A stretch of 64,000 nucleotides of DNA from NCBI RefSeq assembly GCF_006152145.1, contig NZ_VDFV01000017.1:1-64000 (forward strand). The letters are read 5' to 3'. Below, piece by piece: positions 8,710 to 18,304 of this stretch. The notes beneath the pieces are model-generated. The model saw only the letters and a list, made by a program, of their open reading frames with translations, made no database searches and was not told the DNA's origin. Each line of letters opens with the position of its first letter. Position 1 is the stretch's first letter. Source of the stretch: Rubellimicrobium roseum (GTDB lineage: Bacteria; Pseudomonadota; Alphaproteobacteria; Rhodobacterales; Rhodobacteraceae). Both the position numbers and the translations under genes were made by a program.

Positions 8710-9513
8710 TCAGGCCGAACCGCCTGAATTGTCGGCGTCAGGGGAAGCCGCGTAGAGCGCCACCGCCGCAGCGTTGGACACGTTGAGGGAGCCGAAGCTA
8801 CCCGCCGCCCCGATCCGCACCAGTTCGTCGCAGGTTGCGCGCGTCTTCTCGCGCAGGCCGGGCCCCTCGGCGCCCATCACAAGCGCCACCGGCCGGTTGC
8901 GGCGGCCCTCCAGCGCCGCGCCGATCGTCCGCTCCCCCTCGCCGGCAAGGCCCAGCACCAGAAAGCCCATGGCGCGCAGCTCCTCCATGGCATCGGCCAG
9001 GTTCTTCACCCGGATGTAGGGCTGCCGCTCCAGTGCCCCGGAGGCGGCCTTGGCCAGCGACCCGGTCTCGGGCGCGGCGTGGCGTTCGACCCCCACCACC
9101 GCGCGGGCGCCGAAGACCTCCGAGGAGCGCAGGACCGCGCCGACGTTGTGCGGGTCCGTCACGCGGTCGAGAAGCACGATCCGCGCGGGCCCCGGCCCCT
9201 CGGCCAGCGCCGCATCGCGGAGGGAGCCCCAGTCGAGCGGCTTCACCTCCAGCGCCGCGCCCTGGTGAACCGACTCGGGGTCGAGCGGCGCCGCGAACTT
9301 GCGGGGATCGCTGATCTCGGGCTCCATCCCGCTCTCGGCCACTGCGTCGGCAAGCTTGTCGAGCGCGTTGGGGGTGACCACCAGACGCACACGTTCGCGC
9401 CGCGGGTTCAGGAGCGCGTCGCGCACGGCATGAAGGCCGAAGAGCCAGATCGTCTCCTGGGCGGCCACGCGGCGGGCGCGCTCCTTCTCGATGACCCACT
9501 GGGGTTTCTTCAC
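8710..9513 (-). CDS. rlmB: SPOUT 2'-O-ribose methyltransferase, RlmB/TrmH family
   Basis: A 267-residue SpoU-class methyltransferase. The N-terminal substrate-binding domain (IWLFGLHAVRDALLNPRR) is followed by the knotted SAM domain with DRVTDPHNVGAVLRSSEVFGA, VMGAEGPGL and GSLNVSNAAAVALY. All three motifs are diagnostic of 23S rRNA Gm2251-type enzymes, with TrmH-like tRNA enzymes the alternative. The start is the GTG at 9513, with GAGGGAGG immediately upstream; there is no suitable ATG. It is divergent from a small RMF-like gene and next to tRNA-Tyr, making a compact translation-related neighbourhood. Confidence 0.9.
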   Translation of the reverse strand: MKKPQWVIEKERARRVAAQETIWLFGLHAVRDALLNPRRERVRLVVTPNALDKLADAVAESGMEPEISDPRKFAAPLDPESVHQGAALEVKPLDWGSLRDAALAEGPGPARIVLLDRVTDPHNVGAVLRSSEVFGARAVVGVERHAAPETGSLAKAASGALERQPYIRVKNLADAMEELRAMGFLVLGLAGEGERTIGAALEGRRNRPVALVMGAEGPGLREKTRATCDELVRIGAAGSFGSLNVSNAAAVALYAASPDADNSGGSA

Positions 9514-9636
9514 GATGGCCTCCCTCGTTCCGGACGGCCGTCCTTGCCGCGCCCGCGCCTCGCGCGCAAGCCGCCCCTCGCCGTCCGGGCGCCCCCGCCT
9601 ATCTATCGCGCGCCGCAACGGGATCGAGAGGACCGC

Positions 9637-9813
9637 ATGGAGAGCAGCGAGGCATGGCGGGCGGGCTTCCGGGCGGGCGAGCGGCGGCAGGCGCTGCTGT
9701 CCAACCCCTATCCGGCCGGGACCGACGAGTTCCGCCTCTGGCAGGCCGGCTGGCGCGCCGCGGAGGGAACGCCTCGTCCGGGCGACGGGCCTCCGCCCGC
9801 CGAGACGCCCTGA
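9637..9813 (+). CDS. Ribosome modulation factor-like small protein (RMF/CrpP fold)
   Basis: A 58-residue basic protein. Its sequence follows the RMF pattern: AWRAGFRAGERRQ (A-x-x-x-G-aromatic-x-x-G), then NPYP, then RLWQAGWRAAE. In gammaproteobacteria RMF dimerises 70S ribosomes into inactive 100S particles in stationary phase. Whether this relative does so is inference. The ATG at 9637 has GAGAGGA five bases upstream. It stands between divergent rlmB and tRNA-Tyr, and its acidic/Pro-rich last 15 residues lie beyond the domain. Confidence 0.75.
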   Translation: MESSEAWRAGFRAGERRQALLSNPYPAGTDEFRLWQAGWRAAEGTPRPGDGPPPAETP

Positions 9814-9881
9814 CATCACGGAAAGCCCGCGCGAATCCGGTTGACCCCCCTGCGCGCTCCGGCTATCTCCCGCCTCGCGTC

Positions 9882-9965
9882 GGGCGACGAGCTGCAAGGT
9901 GCGGCAGCGGACTGTAACTCCGCCGGGGAGACCCATGCCTGGTTCGATTCCAGGGTCGCCCACCA
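9882..9965 (+). tRNA. tRNA-Tyr (anticodon GTA)
   Basis: An 84-nt class II tRNA. The acceptor stem is GGGCGAC (9882-9888) with GTCGCCC (9955-9961), followed by A and an encoded CCA end. The anticodon stem GCGGA/TCCGC encloses the loop CTGTAAC with GTA at 9914-9916. The T arm CCTGG-TTCGATT-CCAGG is perfect, and the long variable arm expected for tyrosine tRNA is present. Confidence 0.97.
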
Positions 9966-10074
9966 CTCCCCTCAGTGGTGATGGTGTGCCGCGTCCTCCG
10001 TGGTTGGAGAGACGCCTTCTCTTCCCTATCGCGCAAAGCCTCGTCTAAGGTCCCCCGCAAAAGGGAGGACACCG

Positions 10075-11382
10075 ATGGCCGACAAGCCGCTTCACTTCGA
10101 CACGCTCCAGGTCCATGCGGGCACGCCGCCCGACCCCGCCACCGGCGCGCGGCAGGTGCCGATCTACCAATCCACCGCCTTCGTCTTCAAGGACGCCGAC
10201 CATGCCGCCCGGCTCTTCAACCTGCAGGAGGTGGGCTACATCTACTCGCGCCTCACCAACCCGACGGTGATGGCGCTGGCGAACCGCATCGCGGCGCTGG
10301 AGGGCGGCGCGGGCGCGGTCTGCTGCTCCTCGGGGCACGCGGCGCAGATCATGGCCTTCTATCCGCTGATGCAGCCGGGCTGCAACGTGGTGGCCTCCAC
10401 GCGCCTGTATGGCGGCACGGTCACGCAGCTCACGCAGGTCTTCCGCAAGTTCGGCTGGGAGGCCAAGTTCGTCGACATCGACGACGAGGCCGCCATCCGC
10501 GCCGCCATCGACGACAAGACCCGCGCCGTCTACTGCGAGTCGATCACCAACCCCGGCGGCCACATCACCGACCTGCCCATGGTCGCCCGCGTGGCCAAGG
10601 CGGCGGGCGTGCCGCTGATCGTCGACAATACCTCGGCCAGCCCCTACCTCTGCCGGCCGTTCGAGCACGGGGCCAGCATCGTCGTCCACTCGACCACAAA
10701 GTACCTGACCGGCAACGGCACCGTCACCGGCGGCTGCATCGTGGATTCCGGCAACTTCGACTGGTCGGCCTCGGACAAGTTCCCGTCGCTCAGCCAGCCC
10801 GAGCCCGCCTATCACGGCCTCAAGTTCCACGAGACCTTCGGCCCCATGGCCTTGACCTTCCACGGGATCGCCATCGGGCTGCGTGACCTGGGCATGACCA
10901 TGAACCCGCAGGCGGCGCACTACACGCTCCTGGGGATCGAGACGCTGTCCCTCCGCATGGACAGGCACGTGAAGAACGCCATGGCGGTCGCGCGCTGGCT
11001 GGAGCAGGACCCGCGCGTGGCGGGCGTCACCTATGCGGGGCTTGAGTCCTCGCCCTACTTTGCCCGCGCGGCGCGGATCTGCCCCAAGGGAGCGGGCGCG
11101 ATCTTCACCGTCCAGCTCAAGGCCGGCTACGAAGGCTGCGTGAGGTTCGTGAACGCGCTCAAGCTGTTCAGCCATGTGGCGAACCTCGGGGACGCGCGCT
11201 CCCTCGTGATCCACTCGGCCTCGACCACGCATCGCCAGCTCTCGCCCGAGCAGCAGAAGGCCGCGGGGGTGATGCCCGACGCGGTGCGCCTGTCCATCGG
11301 GATCGAGGATTCGCGCGACCTGATCGCCGACCTCGACCAGGCGCTCGCCACAGCCGGGGCCGAGCAGCCGGTCCCGGCCTGA
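10075..11382 (+). CDS. metY: O-acetylhomoserine aminocarboxypropyltransferase (sulfhydrylase)
   Basis: A 435-residue PLP enzyme of the Cys/Met metabolism family. It is expected to make homocysteine from O-acetylhomoserine and sulfide. The PLP lysine is Lys209 in HSTTKYLTGNG. YSRLTNPT (58-65) and VDNTSASPYLCRPFEHGA are typical of the MetY branch rather than MetB/MetC. The length and the C-terminal SIGIEDSRDLIADLDQAL also fit MetY. The ATG at 10075 follows AAGGGAGG. An upstream frame of 25 codons overlaps the promoter region. No riboswitch was recognised in the 109 bp between the tRNA and the start. Confidence 0.93.
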   Translation: MADKPLHFDTLQVHAGTPPDPATGARQVPIYQSTAFVFKDADHAARLFNLQEVGYIYSRLTNPTVMALANRIAALEGGAGAVCCSSGHAAQIMAFYPLMQPGCNVVASTRLYGGTVTQLTQVFRKFGWEAKFVDIDDEAAIRAAIDDKTRAVYCESITNPGGHITDLPMVARVAKAAGVPLIVDNTSASPYLCRPFEHGASIVVHSTTKYLTGNGTVTGGCIVDSGNFDWSASDKFPSLSQPEPAYHGLKFHETFGPMALTFHGIAIGLRDLGMTMNPQAAHYTLLGIETLSLRMDRHVKNAMAVARWLEQDPRVAGVTYAGLESSPYFARAARICPKGAGAIFTVQLKAGYEGCVRFVNALKLFSHVANLGDARSLVIHSASTTHRQLSPEQQKAAGVMPDAVRLSIGIEDSRDLIADLDQALATAGAEQPVPA

Positions 11383-11388
11383 CCGTCC

Positions 11389-11413
11389 GGGGCCGGCGGT
11401 GCCCGCCGGCCCC
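11389..11413. terminator. Perfect 11-bp hairpin between convergent genes
   Basis: GGGGCCGGCGG (11389-11399) and CCGCCGGCCCC (11403-11413) form an uninterrupted 11-bp stem with a 3-nt loop. It sits in the 37-bp gap between the convergent metY and SIMPL genes. There is no T-run on either side, so it may act as a bidirectional pausing or Rho-assisted terminator. Confidence 0.55.
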
Positions 11414-11419
11414 CACCCG

Positions 11420-12127
11420 TCACTCGACGGCGAAGGTGACGCTGACGCTGGCCGTCAGGCTGAGCGAGCCCGGCGCCACCGGGACCGACTCGGCCGCCGC
11501 GCCGCCGCGCGCGTCGTACATCGGCATCGGGGGCCCGAAGCCGCCCGTCTCGCTGATCGCGACCAGATCGCCCAGGGTCACGCCCGCGGCCTCGGCGTAG
11601 AGCTCGGCGCGGGCGCGGGCATCGTCCACGGCGGCGCGGCGGGCCTCGTCGGTGACGGGGCGCGGGTTCGTCAGATCGAAGCTGATGCCATTGATCCGGT
11701 TCGCCCCGTCCGCCACCACCGCGTCCAGCACCGCCCCGAGAGCGCCAATGTCGCGGATCGTGACGTCAAGGAACTGCGTGGCGATGAAGCCCGTCATCTC
11801 GGGCTGCCCGTCGGGCGTGTTGTAGTTGTAGGACGGCTCCAGCATGAGCTGCCCGGTCTGGATGTCGACCTGCGACACGCCCTCGGTCCCGAGCCGCGCC
11901 AGCACCGCCGCCGTGCCCTCCGACATGGCGGCCATCGCCTCGCCGGCGGTGGCGGCCTGGTGGGACACGCCGAGCGAGACCCGCGCCATGTCGGGCGCGG
12001 CGGTGGCGCGACCCTCGCCCACCACCTGGATGACGCGGGGCACGGCAGGCGCGGCCTCCTGGGCCGAGAGCGCCGGGGGCAGGACGAGCAGAAGCGCCGG
12101 AAGGACGGCGCCGAGGATGCGGGACAT
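11420..12127 (-). CDS. SIMPL (DUF541) domain periplasmic protein
   Basis: A 235-residue exported protein. Residues 1-22 form a Sec signal peptide (RILGAVLPALLLVLPPALSAQ). The mature part starts with VIQVVGEGRATAAPDMARVSLGV, the hallmark opening of the SIMPL/YggE family, and contains the paired DARARAELYAEAAGVTLGDLVAISE segment. YggE homologues form periplasmic ring-like oligomers and have been linked to oxidative stress, but no enzyme activity is known. The ATG at 12127 has AAAGGAG upstream. It is divergent from the next gene with 171 bp between. Confidence 0.85.
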   Translation of the reverse strand: MSRILGAVLPALLLVLPPALSAQEAAPAVPRVIQVVGEGRATAAPDMARVSLGVSHQAATAGEAMAAMSEGTAAVLARLGTEGVSQVDIQTGQLMLEPSYNYNTPDGQPEMTGFIATQFLDVTIRDIGALGAVLDAVVADGANRINGISFDLTNPRPVTDEARRAAVDDARARAELYAEAAGVTLGDLVAISETGGFGPPMPMYDARGGAAAESVPVAPGSLSLTASVSVTFAVE

Positions 12128-12298
12128 GGAAAGCTCCTTTCGCTGCGGCAGAACTTCGGGTGCGCGGGGCGCCGCCGCAAGGCGCTTGGTGGTAGGGTTC
12201 TCCCGACTTTGCCGTCGCCTTGGGCGGGAAGCTGCTTTAGGGGAGAGGAGCCTCCCTCCCCTGTTCCGCCGCCCCGCGCGGGATGCTAGACGCCGTCC

Positions 12299-15200
12299 AT
12301 GATCCCCGATTTCGCCCTCTCGCTGTCCTTCGACGGAATCCGTCTTCTCCATCGCACGGCCGAGGGCTGGACGCCGGTGGGCGAGGTGGCCCTCGATTCC
12401 CCCAACCTTGCCGGGGACCTCGCGGCCCTGCGGCGCGCGGGCCTCGCCTTGGGCGTGCCCTGGGTCGGCACCAAGGTCCTGCTCCCGCCCGAGCAGGTGC
12501 GCTTCATGACGCTCGACGACCCCGCCGCCGATGAGGCCGCCGTGCGCCGGGCTCTCGACGGGGCCACGCCCTATGCGGTCGAGGACCTGGTAATCGACCA
12601 CGCGAGCAACGGGGCCCGCACCCATGTCGCCGCCGTTGCCCGCGAGACGCTGGAGGAGGCCGAGTCCTTCGCCGGCGAACACGGCTTCCGCCCGCTCTGC
12701 TTCGCTGCCCGGACGCCCGAGGGCGGGCCCGAGGTCTTCTTCGGGCCGAGCCGGCTCGCCGCCTCGATCCTGGGGGATCAGGCCGTCGAGCGGGAACGGC
12801 CCGTGGCGATGCCCGCCCCCGTCATCGTCGCGCCTGAGCCCGCTCCGGTCCCCGTGCCCGCTCCCGATTCCATGCCCGTCGTCGACAGGCCGGCCGCGCC
12901 CGATGTGGAGCCCGAGCCCGAGCTGGTCGCCGAGCCAGACCTGCCGCCCGACCCGGCGGGCCCAGCCGAGGACGACACGCCTCAGATCTCCCGCGAGCTG
13001 CGCCCGGTCGAGGCCGCGCGGCCGCCCCTGCCCGAGCCTGTTCCGTCCGAGCCGCCGCAGCCCGACCCTGCGCCCGCGCCGCTTCCCGAGCCCGAGCCGG
13101 ACCCTGCCCCGACCGTGGCGCCCGCGCGCATCCCGGCCGTGGCACCCTCGTCTGCCCCAACCGCGCCACTCTCGGCGACGGGCGTGCCGCAACCCATCTT
13201 CGCCTCGCGCGCCAAGCCCTTGCGCGGCCCGACCGCCGAGCCGCCCAAGGCCGAGACGCCCAAAGCCTTGCCGCCGAAGCCCGTCCCGCTGTCGGGCGCG
13301 CTCCTGAAGGCCCGCGCTGCCGAGGGGACCAAGTCGCCCTCCGCTCCGCCCCCCACGATGCCCAAGTCCGTGCCGCCCAGGCCCGTCGCGCCCGTGGTCA
13401 CGGCGTCCGAGCCTGCCGCGCCGTCCAGGCCGGCCAAGCCGCTGTCGGCCCCGCCCCGCATGTCGGCGCCCGCTCCGGCCGCTCCCCGCGGCCTGTCGGG
13501 CGGGCCCGCTCCCGCCGCGTCCCGTGCCCAGCCCGCCTTGTCGGCCGCGCCCCGGCCGGCCGGCGCCGCGGCCCCCGCCGCCCCCGCGCGCGAGCCTGCC
13601 GCGGCGTCCCGCCCCGCCGAGCCCAGGCCCGAGGCCCCCACCCGCGTGGGCGGCAAGCCCCGCTTCCTGGGCCTGATCCTGACGGCGGTGCTCCTCTTGC
13701 TTATGGCGGCCGTCGCGGTCATGGCCGCCGTGTCGGAACAGGGTCTCGCCGGCCTCCTGGGCCTGGACGCCCCGATCGAGACGGCCGCTGCGCCCGACGC
13801 CGCGCCGGAGACCCCCGTCGAGGTTACCGCCGCCGAGCCGCCCTCGCCGGTCATCGCCCTGCTAGCCGACCCCGCGCCCCAGGCTCCGGGCGCCGAGGAG
13901 GACGTCGCCGCCCCGGTCGATGCGCCTCAGGCCCCCGCGCCCGAGGCGCAGGCCGCCGCCACCGCAGCCGTCGCCGCCGCCATCGAGGCCCTGCCCGAAC
14001 CGGCGGCGCCCGAGCCCCCCGTGCCCGGCGTGGCCGTGAGCCCGGAAGAGGCCGACCGCGTCTATGCGGCGACCGGCGTCTGGCTGCGCGCGCCCCGCCT
14101 GCCCGTCGAGCCGCCCGCGCTCGCGGCCGACGCCCCGGCGCTGGCGCTGTCGGCCGACAAGGCTCCGGAAGCCCAGAGACCCCTTCTGGCCGCCGCCACC
14201 ACCGACAGCCCGCTGCCCGCGCCTGCCAACCCGCCCCCGCCCGGCACCCGCGTGCCACTCGACACGCAGGGGCGCGTGCTCGCCACGCCCGAGGGCGTGC
14301 TGTCGCCGGACGGCGTGCGCATCGTCGCCGGGGCACCCGCCCGCGTGCCGCCGACACGGCCGGGCACGCCCGCGCCGCCGATGGCCTCGCCCACCGCCGC
14401 CGAAGGTTCCGCTTCCCCGCCGACCGAACCGCCCGCCGTCTCGCCCCGGGTCCGCCCTGCGGACGCGGCACCCGCCGAGGAGGGCGCCACGGCAGAAGCC
14501 GCCTGGACCAATGCCATGGCCGAGCCCCCGGCGCTCGGCCCCCGCGCCCGCCCCGCCGGGGTGGCCCCTTCCGAGACCCAGGCGTCGGACGCGCCTCCGA
14601 TCCCGCCCGGCGGCGTAAGCCTGACGGCCTTCGACGGGCCGAGCCCCGCCGCGCGGCCCCAGGGGATCGCGCCCGAGGAGCCTGACGTGCCCGAGGCGCT
14701 CGCCGCCTTCGACGGCCCGAGCCCCGCGGCCCGGCCCGAGGGGATCGCGCCCGAGCCTTCGGCCGAGCCGCCCGCCGCGCCCGACGTGACCGATGCGATC
14801 GCGCAGGCCCTGGCCCAGCCCGCAGCGCCCGCGCCACCGCCGCAGCCCGACGTGCAGACGGCGCTCGCGGCCATCGTCGCGGGCGGGGCGGACCCGCTGG
14901 CCGGGGCCACGGCCCGCGCCGTCCCGGTGGCGCGCGTCCCCGATTCGCGCCCGCGCAATTTCGACCGCGTGGTGCGCCAGCAGCTTGACCGCGTGGCCCG
15001 CGCGTCCCAGACGCGCGAGGCTCCCCGCGCCACGCAGCAGGCCGCCGCTGCGCCGGGTGCCGTGGGAACAGGGAACCTCGCCGCCAACGAGCGCGCCGAG
15101 GCCGGCGAGGCCGAGAGCGCCAGCTCCGCCGCCGCGGTGCCCTCGGGACCCACGGCCGCGACCGTCGCGGGGGCCGCGACCTATGCCGACGCCATGGCGA

Positions 15201-15397
15201 TGCGCGAGATGAACCTGATCGGCGTCTATGGCCAGCCGGGCCAGCGGCGCGCCCTGGTGCGGATGGGCAACGGACGCTACCTGCGGGTGGGCGTGGGCGA
15301 CAGCCTCGACGGCGGCCAGGTGACGGCCATCGGCGACAACGCCCTGAACTACGTCAAGCGTGGCCGGACCGAGGTGCTGGTGATCCCCGGCGGCTGA
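12299..15397 (+). CDS. Large Ala/Pro-rich single-pass protein, pilus/secretion-like ends
   Basis: A 1032-residue protein. The folded N-terminal ~160 residues (FALSLSFDGIRLLHRTAEGW start) recall the GspL/PilM-type actin-like cytoplasmic domain. Then comes a very long Pro/Ala/Glu-rich stretch, a single membrane helix at about 455-480 (FLGLILTAVLLLLMAAVAV) and a second low-complexity region. A C-terminal ~70-residue domain (NLIGVYGQPGQRRALVRMGNGRYLRVGVGD) resembles PilP/GspC-type periplasmic domains. A 24-residue unit containing AFDGPSPAARP repeats in tandem near residues 776-820. The layout suggests a tether between cytoplasm and periplasm, but no other pilus or secretion gene is nearby. The function is unknown. 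Confidence 0.75.
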   Translation: MIPDFALSLSFDGIRLLHRTAEGWTPVGEVALDSPNLAGDLAALRRAGLALGVPWVGTKVLLPPEQVRFMTLDDPAADEAAVRRALDGATPYAVEDLVIDHASNGARTHVAAVARETLEEAESFAGEHGFRPLCFAARTPEGGPEVFFGPSRLAASILGDQAVERERPVAMPAPVIVAPEPAPVPVPAPDSMPVVDRPAAPDVEPEPELVAEPDLPPDPAGPAEDDTPQISRELRPVEAARPPLPEPVPSEPPQPDPAPAPLPEPEPDPAPTVAPARIPAVAPSSAPTAPLSATGVPQPIFASRAKPLRGPTAEPPKAETPKALPPKPVPLSGALLKARAAEGTKSPSAPPPTMPKSVPPRPVAPVVTASEPAAPSRPAKPLSAPPRMSAPAPAAPRGLSGGPAPAASRAQPALSAAPRPAGAAAPAAPAREPAAASRPAEPRPEAPTRVGGKPRFLGLILTAVLLLLMAAVAVMAAVSEQGLAGLLGLDAPIETAAAPDAAPETPVEVTAAEPPSPVIALLADPAPQAPGAEEDVAAPVDAPQAPAPEAQAAATAAVAAAIEALPEPAAPEPPVPGVAVSPEEADRVYAATGVWLRAPRLPVEPPALAADAPALALSADKAPEAQRPLLAAATTDSPLPAPANPPPPGTRVPLDTQGRVLATPEGVLSPDGVRIVAGAPARVPPTRPGTPAPPMASPTAAEGSASPPTEPPAVSPRVRPADAAPAEEGATAEAAWTNAMAEPPALGPRARPAGVAPSETQASDAPPIPPGGVSLTAFDGPSPAARPQGIAPEEPDVPEALAAFDGPSPAARPEGIAPEPSAEPPAAPDVTDAIAQALAQPAAPAPPPQPDVQTALAAIVAGGADPLAGATARAVPVARVPDSRPRNFDRVVRQQLDRVARASQTREAPRATQQAAAAPGAVGTGNLAANERAEAGEAESASSAAAVPSGPTAATVAGAATYADAMAMREMNLIGVYGQPGQRRALVRMGNGRYLRVGVGDSLDGGQVTAIGDNALNYVKRGRTEVLVIPGG

Positions 15398-15413
15398 GCG
15401 CGCAGGGGACTCG

Positions 15414-17231
15414 ATGGACAACCTCCTCCTCCAGGCCGCCATCTATCTCGGCACCGCCGTCCTGGCGGTGCCCCTTGCCGCGCGGCTGGGGTTGGGCTCG
15501 GTCCTGGGCTTCCTGGGCGCGGGCCTGCTGATCGGCCCCGTGCTGGGCCTCGTGGGCTCAGAGTCCGAGGACCTGCGCCATTTCGGCGAATACGGCATTG
15601 CCGTGATGCTCTTCCTCGTGGGGCTGGAGGTCTCGCCGCGCGCGCTGTGGGAGCTGCGTCACCGCCTGCTCGGCCTGGGCGGGCTGCAGGTGCTGCTGAC
15701 CACGGCGGCCTTCGCGGGATGCAGCCTCTGGCTCGGGCATCCCTGGCCCACGGCGCTGACGCTGGGCATGGTGCTGGCGCTCTCCTCGACCGCTATCGTC
15801 GTGCAGACCCTGACCGAGAAGGGGCTCCTCGATACCGAGGGCGGGCGCTCGGGCTTCTCGGTGCTGCTCTTGCAGGACATCGCGGTGATCCCGATGCTGG
15901 CGGTGCTGCCGCTCCTCGCGGCGCGCGCGGTGCAGCCGGACCACGACTCGCTCAGCGTCGTCGAGGGTCTTCCGGCCTGGGCCACGACGCTCCTGATCCT
16001 GGGGGCCGTGGGGGCGGTGATCCTGACGGGGACCTTCCTCACCCGCCCGGTCTTCCGCTGGATCGGCCACGCGCGCCTGCGCGAGATCGACACCGCGCTC
16101 GCGCTCTTCATCGTGGTCTCGATCATGGTGCTGATGGAGCTGGTGGGCCTCTCGCCGGCGCTGGGCACCTTTCTTGCGGGCGTGGTCCTGGCAGGGTCCG
16201 AGTTCCGGCACGAGCTGGAAAGCGACCTCCAGCCCTTCAAGGGCCTGCTCCTGGGCCTGTTCTTCATCGGCATCGGCGCGGGCGTGAATGCCGACCGGCT
16301 TCTGGAGAACCCTGCGGCCTTCCTTGCGATGACGCTGGCCGTCATCGGCATCAAGGCCGCGATCCTCCTTGTCCTGGCGGTCCTGTTCCGCCTGCGGCGG
16401 CGCGACCGCTGGATCTTCTCCCTGGGTCTCGCGCAGGCGGGGGAGTTCGGCTTCGTGCTCGTGGCCTACGCCGCCACGCTGGGCGCGATCGGCGGCGAGA
16501 TGGCCGAGAGGCTCTACCTCATCATCGCGCTGACGATGCTGGTCACGCCGCTTCTGTTCCTGGTGGTGCAGCGCGTCCTGCACGAGCGGGACGCGGCGCC
16601 CGCCCCGCCCGACCCCATCGACACCCGGCACCCCGTGATCCTGGCCGGGGTGGGCCGCTTCGGGCGCACCGTGGACCGGCTCCTGCGCAGCGCGGGACAG
16701 GACGCGGTGCTGCTCGACAACGACATGGCCAGCATCGAGCGGATGCGCGCCCTGGGCCGGCGGGCCTTCCTGGGCGATCCCACCCGGCCCGAAGTGCTCG
16801 AATCGGCCGGGCTCGTCGCGGCGCGGGTGCTGGTGGTGGCGCTGGACAACCCCGATTCGACGACCCGCGTCGTGGCGGCGGCGCGGCGTCGGCGGCCCGA
16901 CCTGCGGATCGTCGCGCGCGCGCAGGACAGCACCCACGCCCATGCCCTGGTCCATGCCGGCGCCGACGAGGTGCTGCGCGAGGTCTTCGATTCGGCCCTG
17001 CGCGCCGGCCGCCACGTCCTCGAAGGGCTGGGCGTCGAGCCGCAGGAAGCCGCCGAGATCGAGAATGCCTTTGCCGGGCACGACCGGGCGGCGCTGCACG
17101 AGCTGGGCGAGCTCTGGCAACCCGGCCTGCCCATCGAGGAGAACGAGGCCTACCTCGCCCGCGCCCGCGCCTTCCACGAGGACCTGGAGGCCGCCATCAC
17201 CGAGCGGCGCTCCCGCCCCCCGAACGGCTAG
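15414..17231 (+). CDS. CPA2 family cation:proton antiporter with RCK domain (KefB/KefC-like)
   Basis: A 605-residue inner-membrane protein. About twelve hydrophobic helices fill residues 1-390. They include the family segments [33 protein letters not shown] and [17 protein letters not shown] with the transport aspartate. A TrkA-N/RCK nucleotide-binding domain starts near residue 405 ([17 protein letters not shown], a GxGxxG turn). It probably performs K+ or Na+ efflux in exchange for protons, gated by nucleotide or thiol adducts. No KefF/KefG ancillary subunit is adjacent. It starts 16 bp after the previous gene and its stop overlaps convergent cobT by four bases. Confidence 0.9.
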   Translation: MDNLLLQAAIYLGTAVLAVPLAARLGLGSVLGFLGAGLLIGPVLGLVGSESEDLRHFGEYGIAVMLFLVGLEVSPRALWELRHRLLGLGGLQVLLTTAAFAGCSLWLGHPWPTALTLGMVLALSSTAIVVQTLTEKGLLDTEGGRSGFSVLLLQDIAVIPMLAVLPLLAARAVQPDHDSLSVVEGLPAWATTLLILGAVGAVILTGTFLTRPVFRWIGHARLREIDTALALFIVVSIMVLMELVGLSPALGTFLAGVVLAGSEFRHELESDLQPFKGLLLGLFFIGIGAGVNADRLLENPAAFLAMTLAVIGIKAAILLVLAVLFRLRRRDRWIFSLGLAQAGEFGFVLVAYAATLGAIGGEMAERLYLIIALTMLVTPLLFLVVQRVLHERDAAPAPPDPIDTRHPVILAGVGRFGRTVDRLLRSAGQDAVLLDNDMASIERMRALGRRAFLGDPTRPEVLESAGLVAARVLVVALDNPDSTTRVVAAARRRRPDLRIVARAQDSTHAHALVHAGADEVLREVFDSALRAGRHVLEGLGVEPQEAAEIENAFAGHDRAALHELGELWQPGLPIEENEAYLARARAFHEDLEAAITERRSRPPNG

Positions 17232-18238
17232 CCCGTCACCATCGCCTCCTCGAAGGTCGCCATGCCCGACTGGCAGGCGGCGGCCGCGCGCAGGACGGCG
17301 ATGGCCAGCGTCCCGCCCGAGGCCTCGCCCAACCGCATCCCCAGCGTCAGGATCGGGTCCATCTCCAGCTTCAGGAGCATGTTGCGGTGGGCCATCTCGG
17401 CGCTCTGATGCCCCGCAACGGCGTGGTCCAGCGCGCCGGGCACGGCACGGGCCAGGACCGCCGCGGCTGCGGTGCAGATGAAACCGTCAAGGATGACGGG
17501 GATACGATCGACCCGCGCCCGCGCGATGGCGCCAGCCATGGCGGCGATCTCGCGCCCGCCCAGGCAGCGCAGCGCCTCCAGGGGCTCGTCCCGCGCGGCC
17601 GGGTTGGCCGCAAGCCCCGCGTCCACCGCCTCCAGCTTGCGCAGGATGCCGGCCTCGTCGACGCCGCTGCCCCGGCCGACCCAGTCGCGGGCCGTGCCGC
17701 CGAACAGCGCCGCGGCGATGGCGGCGGCGGCGGTCGTGTTGCCGATCCCCATCTCACCCGTCACGAGGAGGTCCGTCCCCTCCTCCACGGCGTCCCAGCC
17801 CGTGGCCAGCGCCGCCACGCACTCGGCCTCGCTCATGGCCGGACCTTCCGTGAAGTCCGCCGTGGGCCGATCAAGGTCGAGCGCATGGACCGTGAGCCGC
17901 GCGCCCACCGAGCGGGCGAGCTGGTTCACCGCTGCGCCGCCCGCCTGAAAGTTGGCCACCATCTGCGCCGTCACCTCGGCCGGGAAGGCCGAGACCGCGC
18001 GGGCCGTCACCCCATGGTTGCCCGCAAAGACCGCGACCTGCGGCTGGCGGATCTCTGGCCTCTCGGTCCCGTGCCACCCGGCCAGCCAGATCGCCAGCTC
18101 CTCAAGTCGCCCCAGCGCGCGGGGCGGCTTGGTCAGGCGGTCGTTGCGCGCCTCGGCCCGCGCGCGGGCGGCCTCGTCGCAGCCGGGCGCGGTGGCCAGG
18201 GCCTCGCGGAACCCGGCGAGCGTGGTGAAGGGGGCCAT
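17228..18238 (-). CDS. cobT: Nicotinate-nucleotide--dimethylbenzimidazole phosphoribosyltransferase CobT
   Basis: A 336-residue enzyme that makes alpha-ribazole phosphate for the lower ligand of cobalamin. [16 protein letters not shown], the Gly-rich [14 protein letters not shown] and GHQSAEMAH are family motifs. The catalytic glutamate is Glu305 in [10 protein letters not shown]. The length is normal. It is divergent from cobS with only 66 bp between the starts, so the two late cobalamin-assembly genes are likely co-regulated. The gap is too short for a cobalamin riboswitch. Confidence 0.95.
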   Translation of the reverse strand: MAPFTTLAGFREALATAPGCDEAARARAEARNDRLTKPPRALGRLEELAIWLAGWHGTERPEIRQPQVAVFAGNHGVTARAVSAFPAEVTAQMVANFQAGGAAVNQLARSVGARLTVHALDLDRPTADFTEGPAMSEAECVAALATGWDAVEEGTDLLVTGEMGIGNTTAAAAIAAALFGGTARDWVGRGSGVDEAGILRKLEAVDAGLAANPAARDEPLEALRCLGGREIAAMAGAIARARVDRIPVILDGFICTAAAAVLARAVPGALDHAVAGHQSAEMAHRNMLLKLEMDPILTLGMRLGEASGGTLAIAVLRAAAACQSGMATFEEAMVTG

Positions 18239-18304
18239 GTCTGTCCTCGTTGCCTTCTCGGTTGCGGCTCCCTAGAGCAGCGCAAACGAAAAGGAAATTC
18301 GGGT

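Noticed and set aside
15647-18304. Upstream part of the long plus frame ending in cobS
   Set aside because: It overlaps the antiporter in another frame and cobT in antisense. Only the part from 18305 has CobS motifs.
18239-18304. Cobalamin riboswitch between cobT and cobS
   Set aside because: The gap is 66 bp, much too short for the aptamer, and no B12-box-like sequence is seen.
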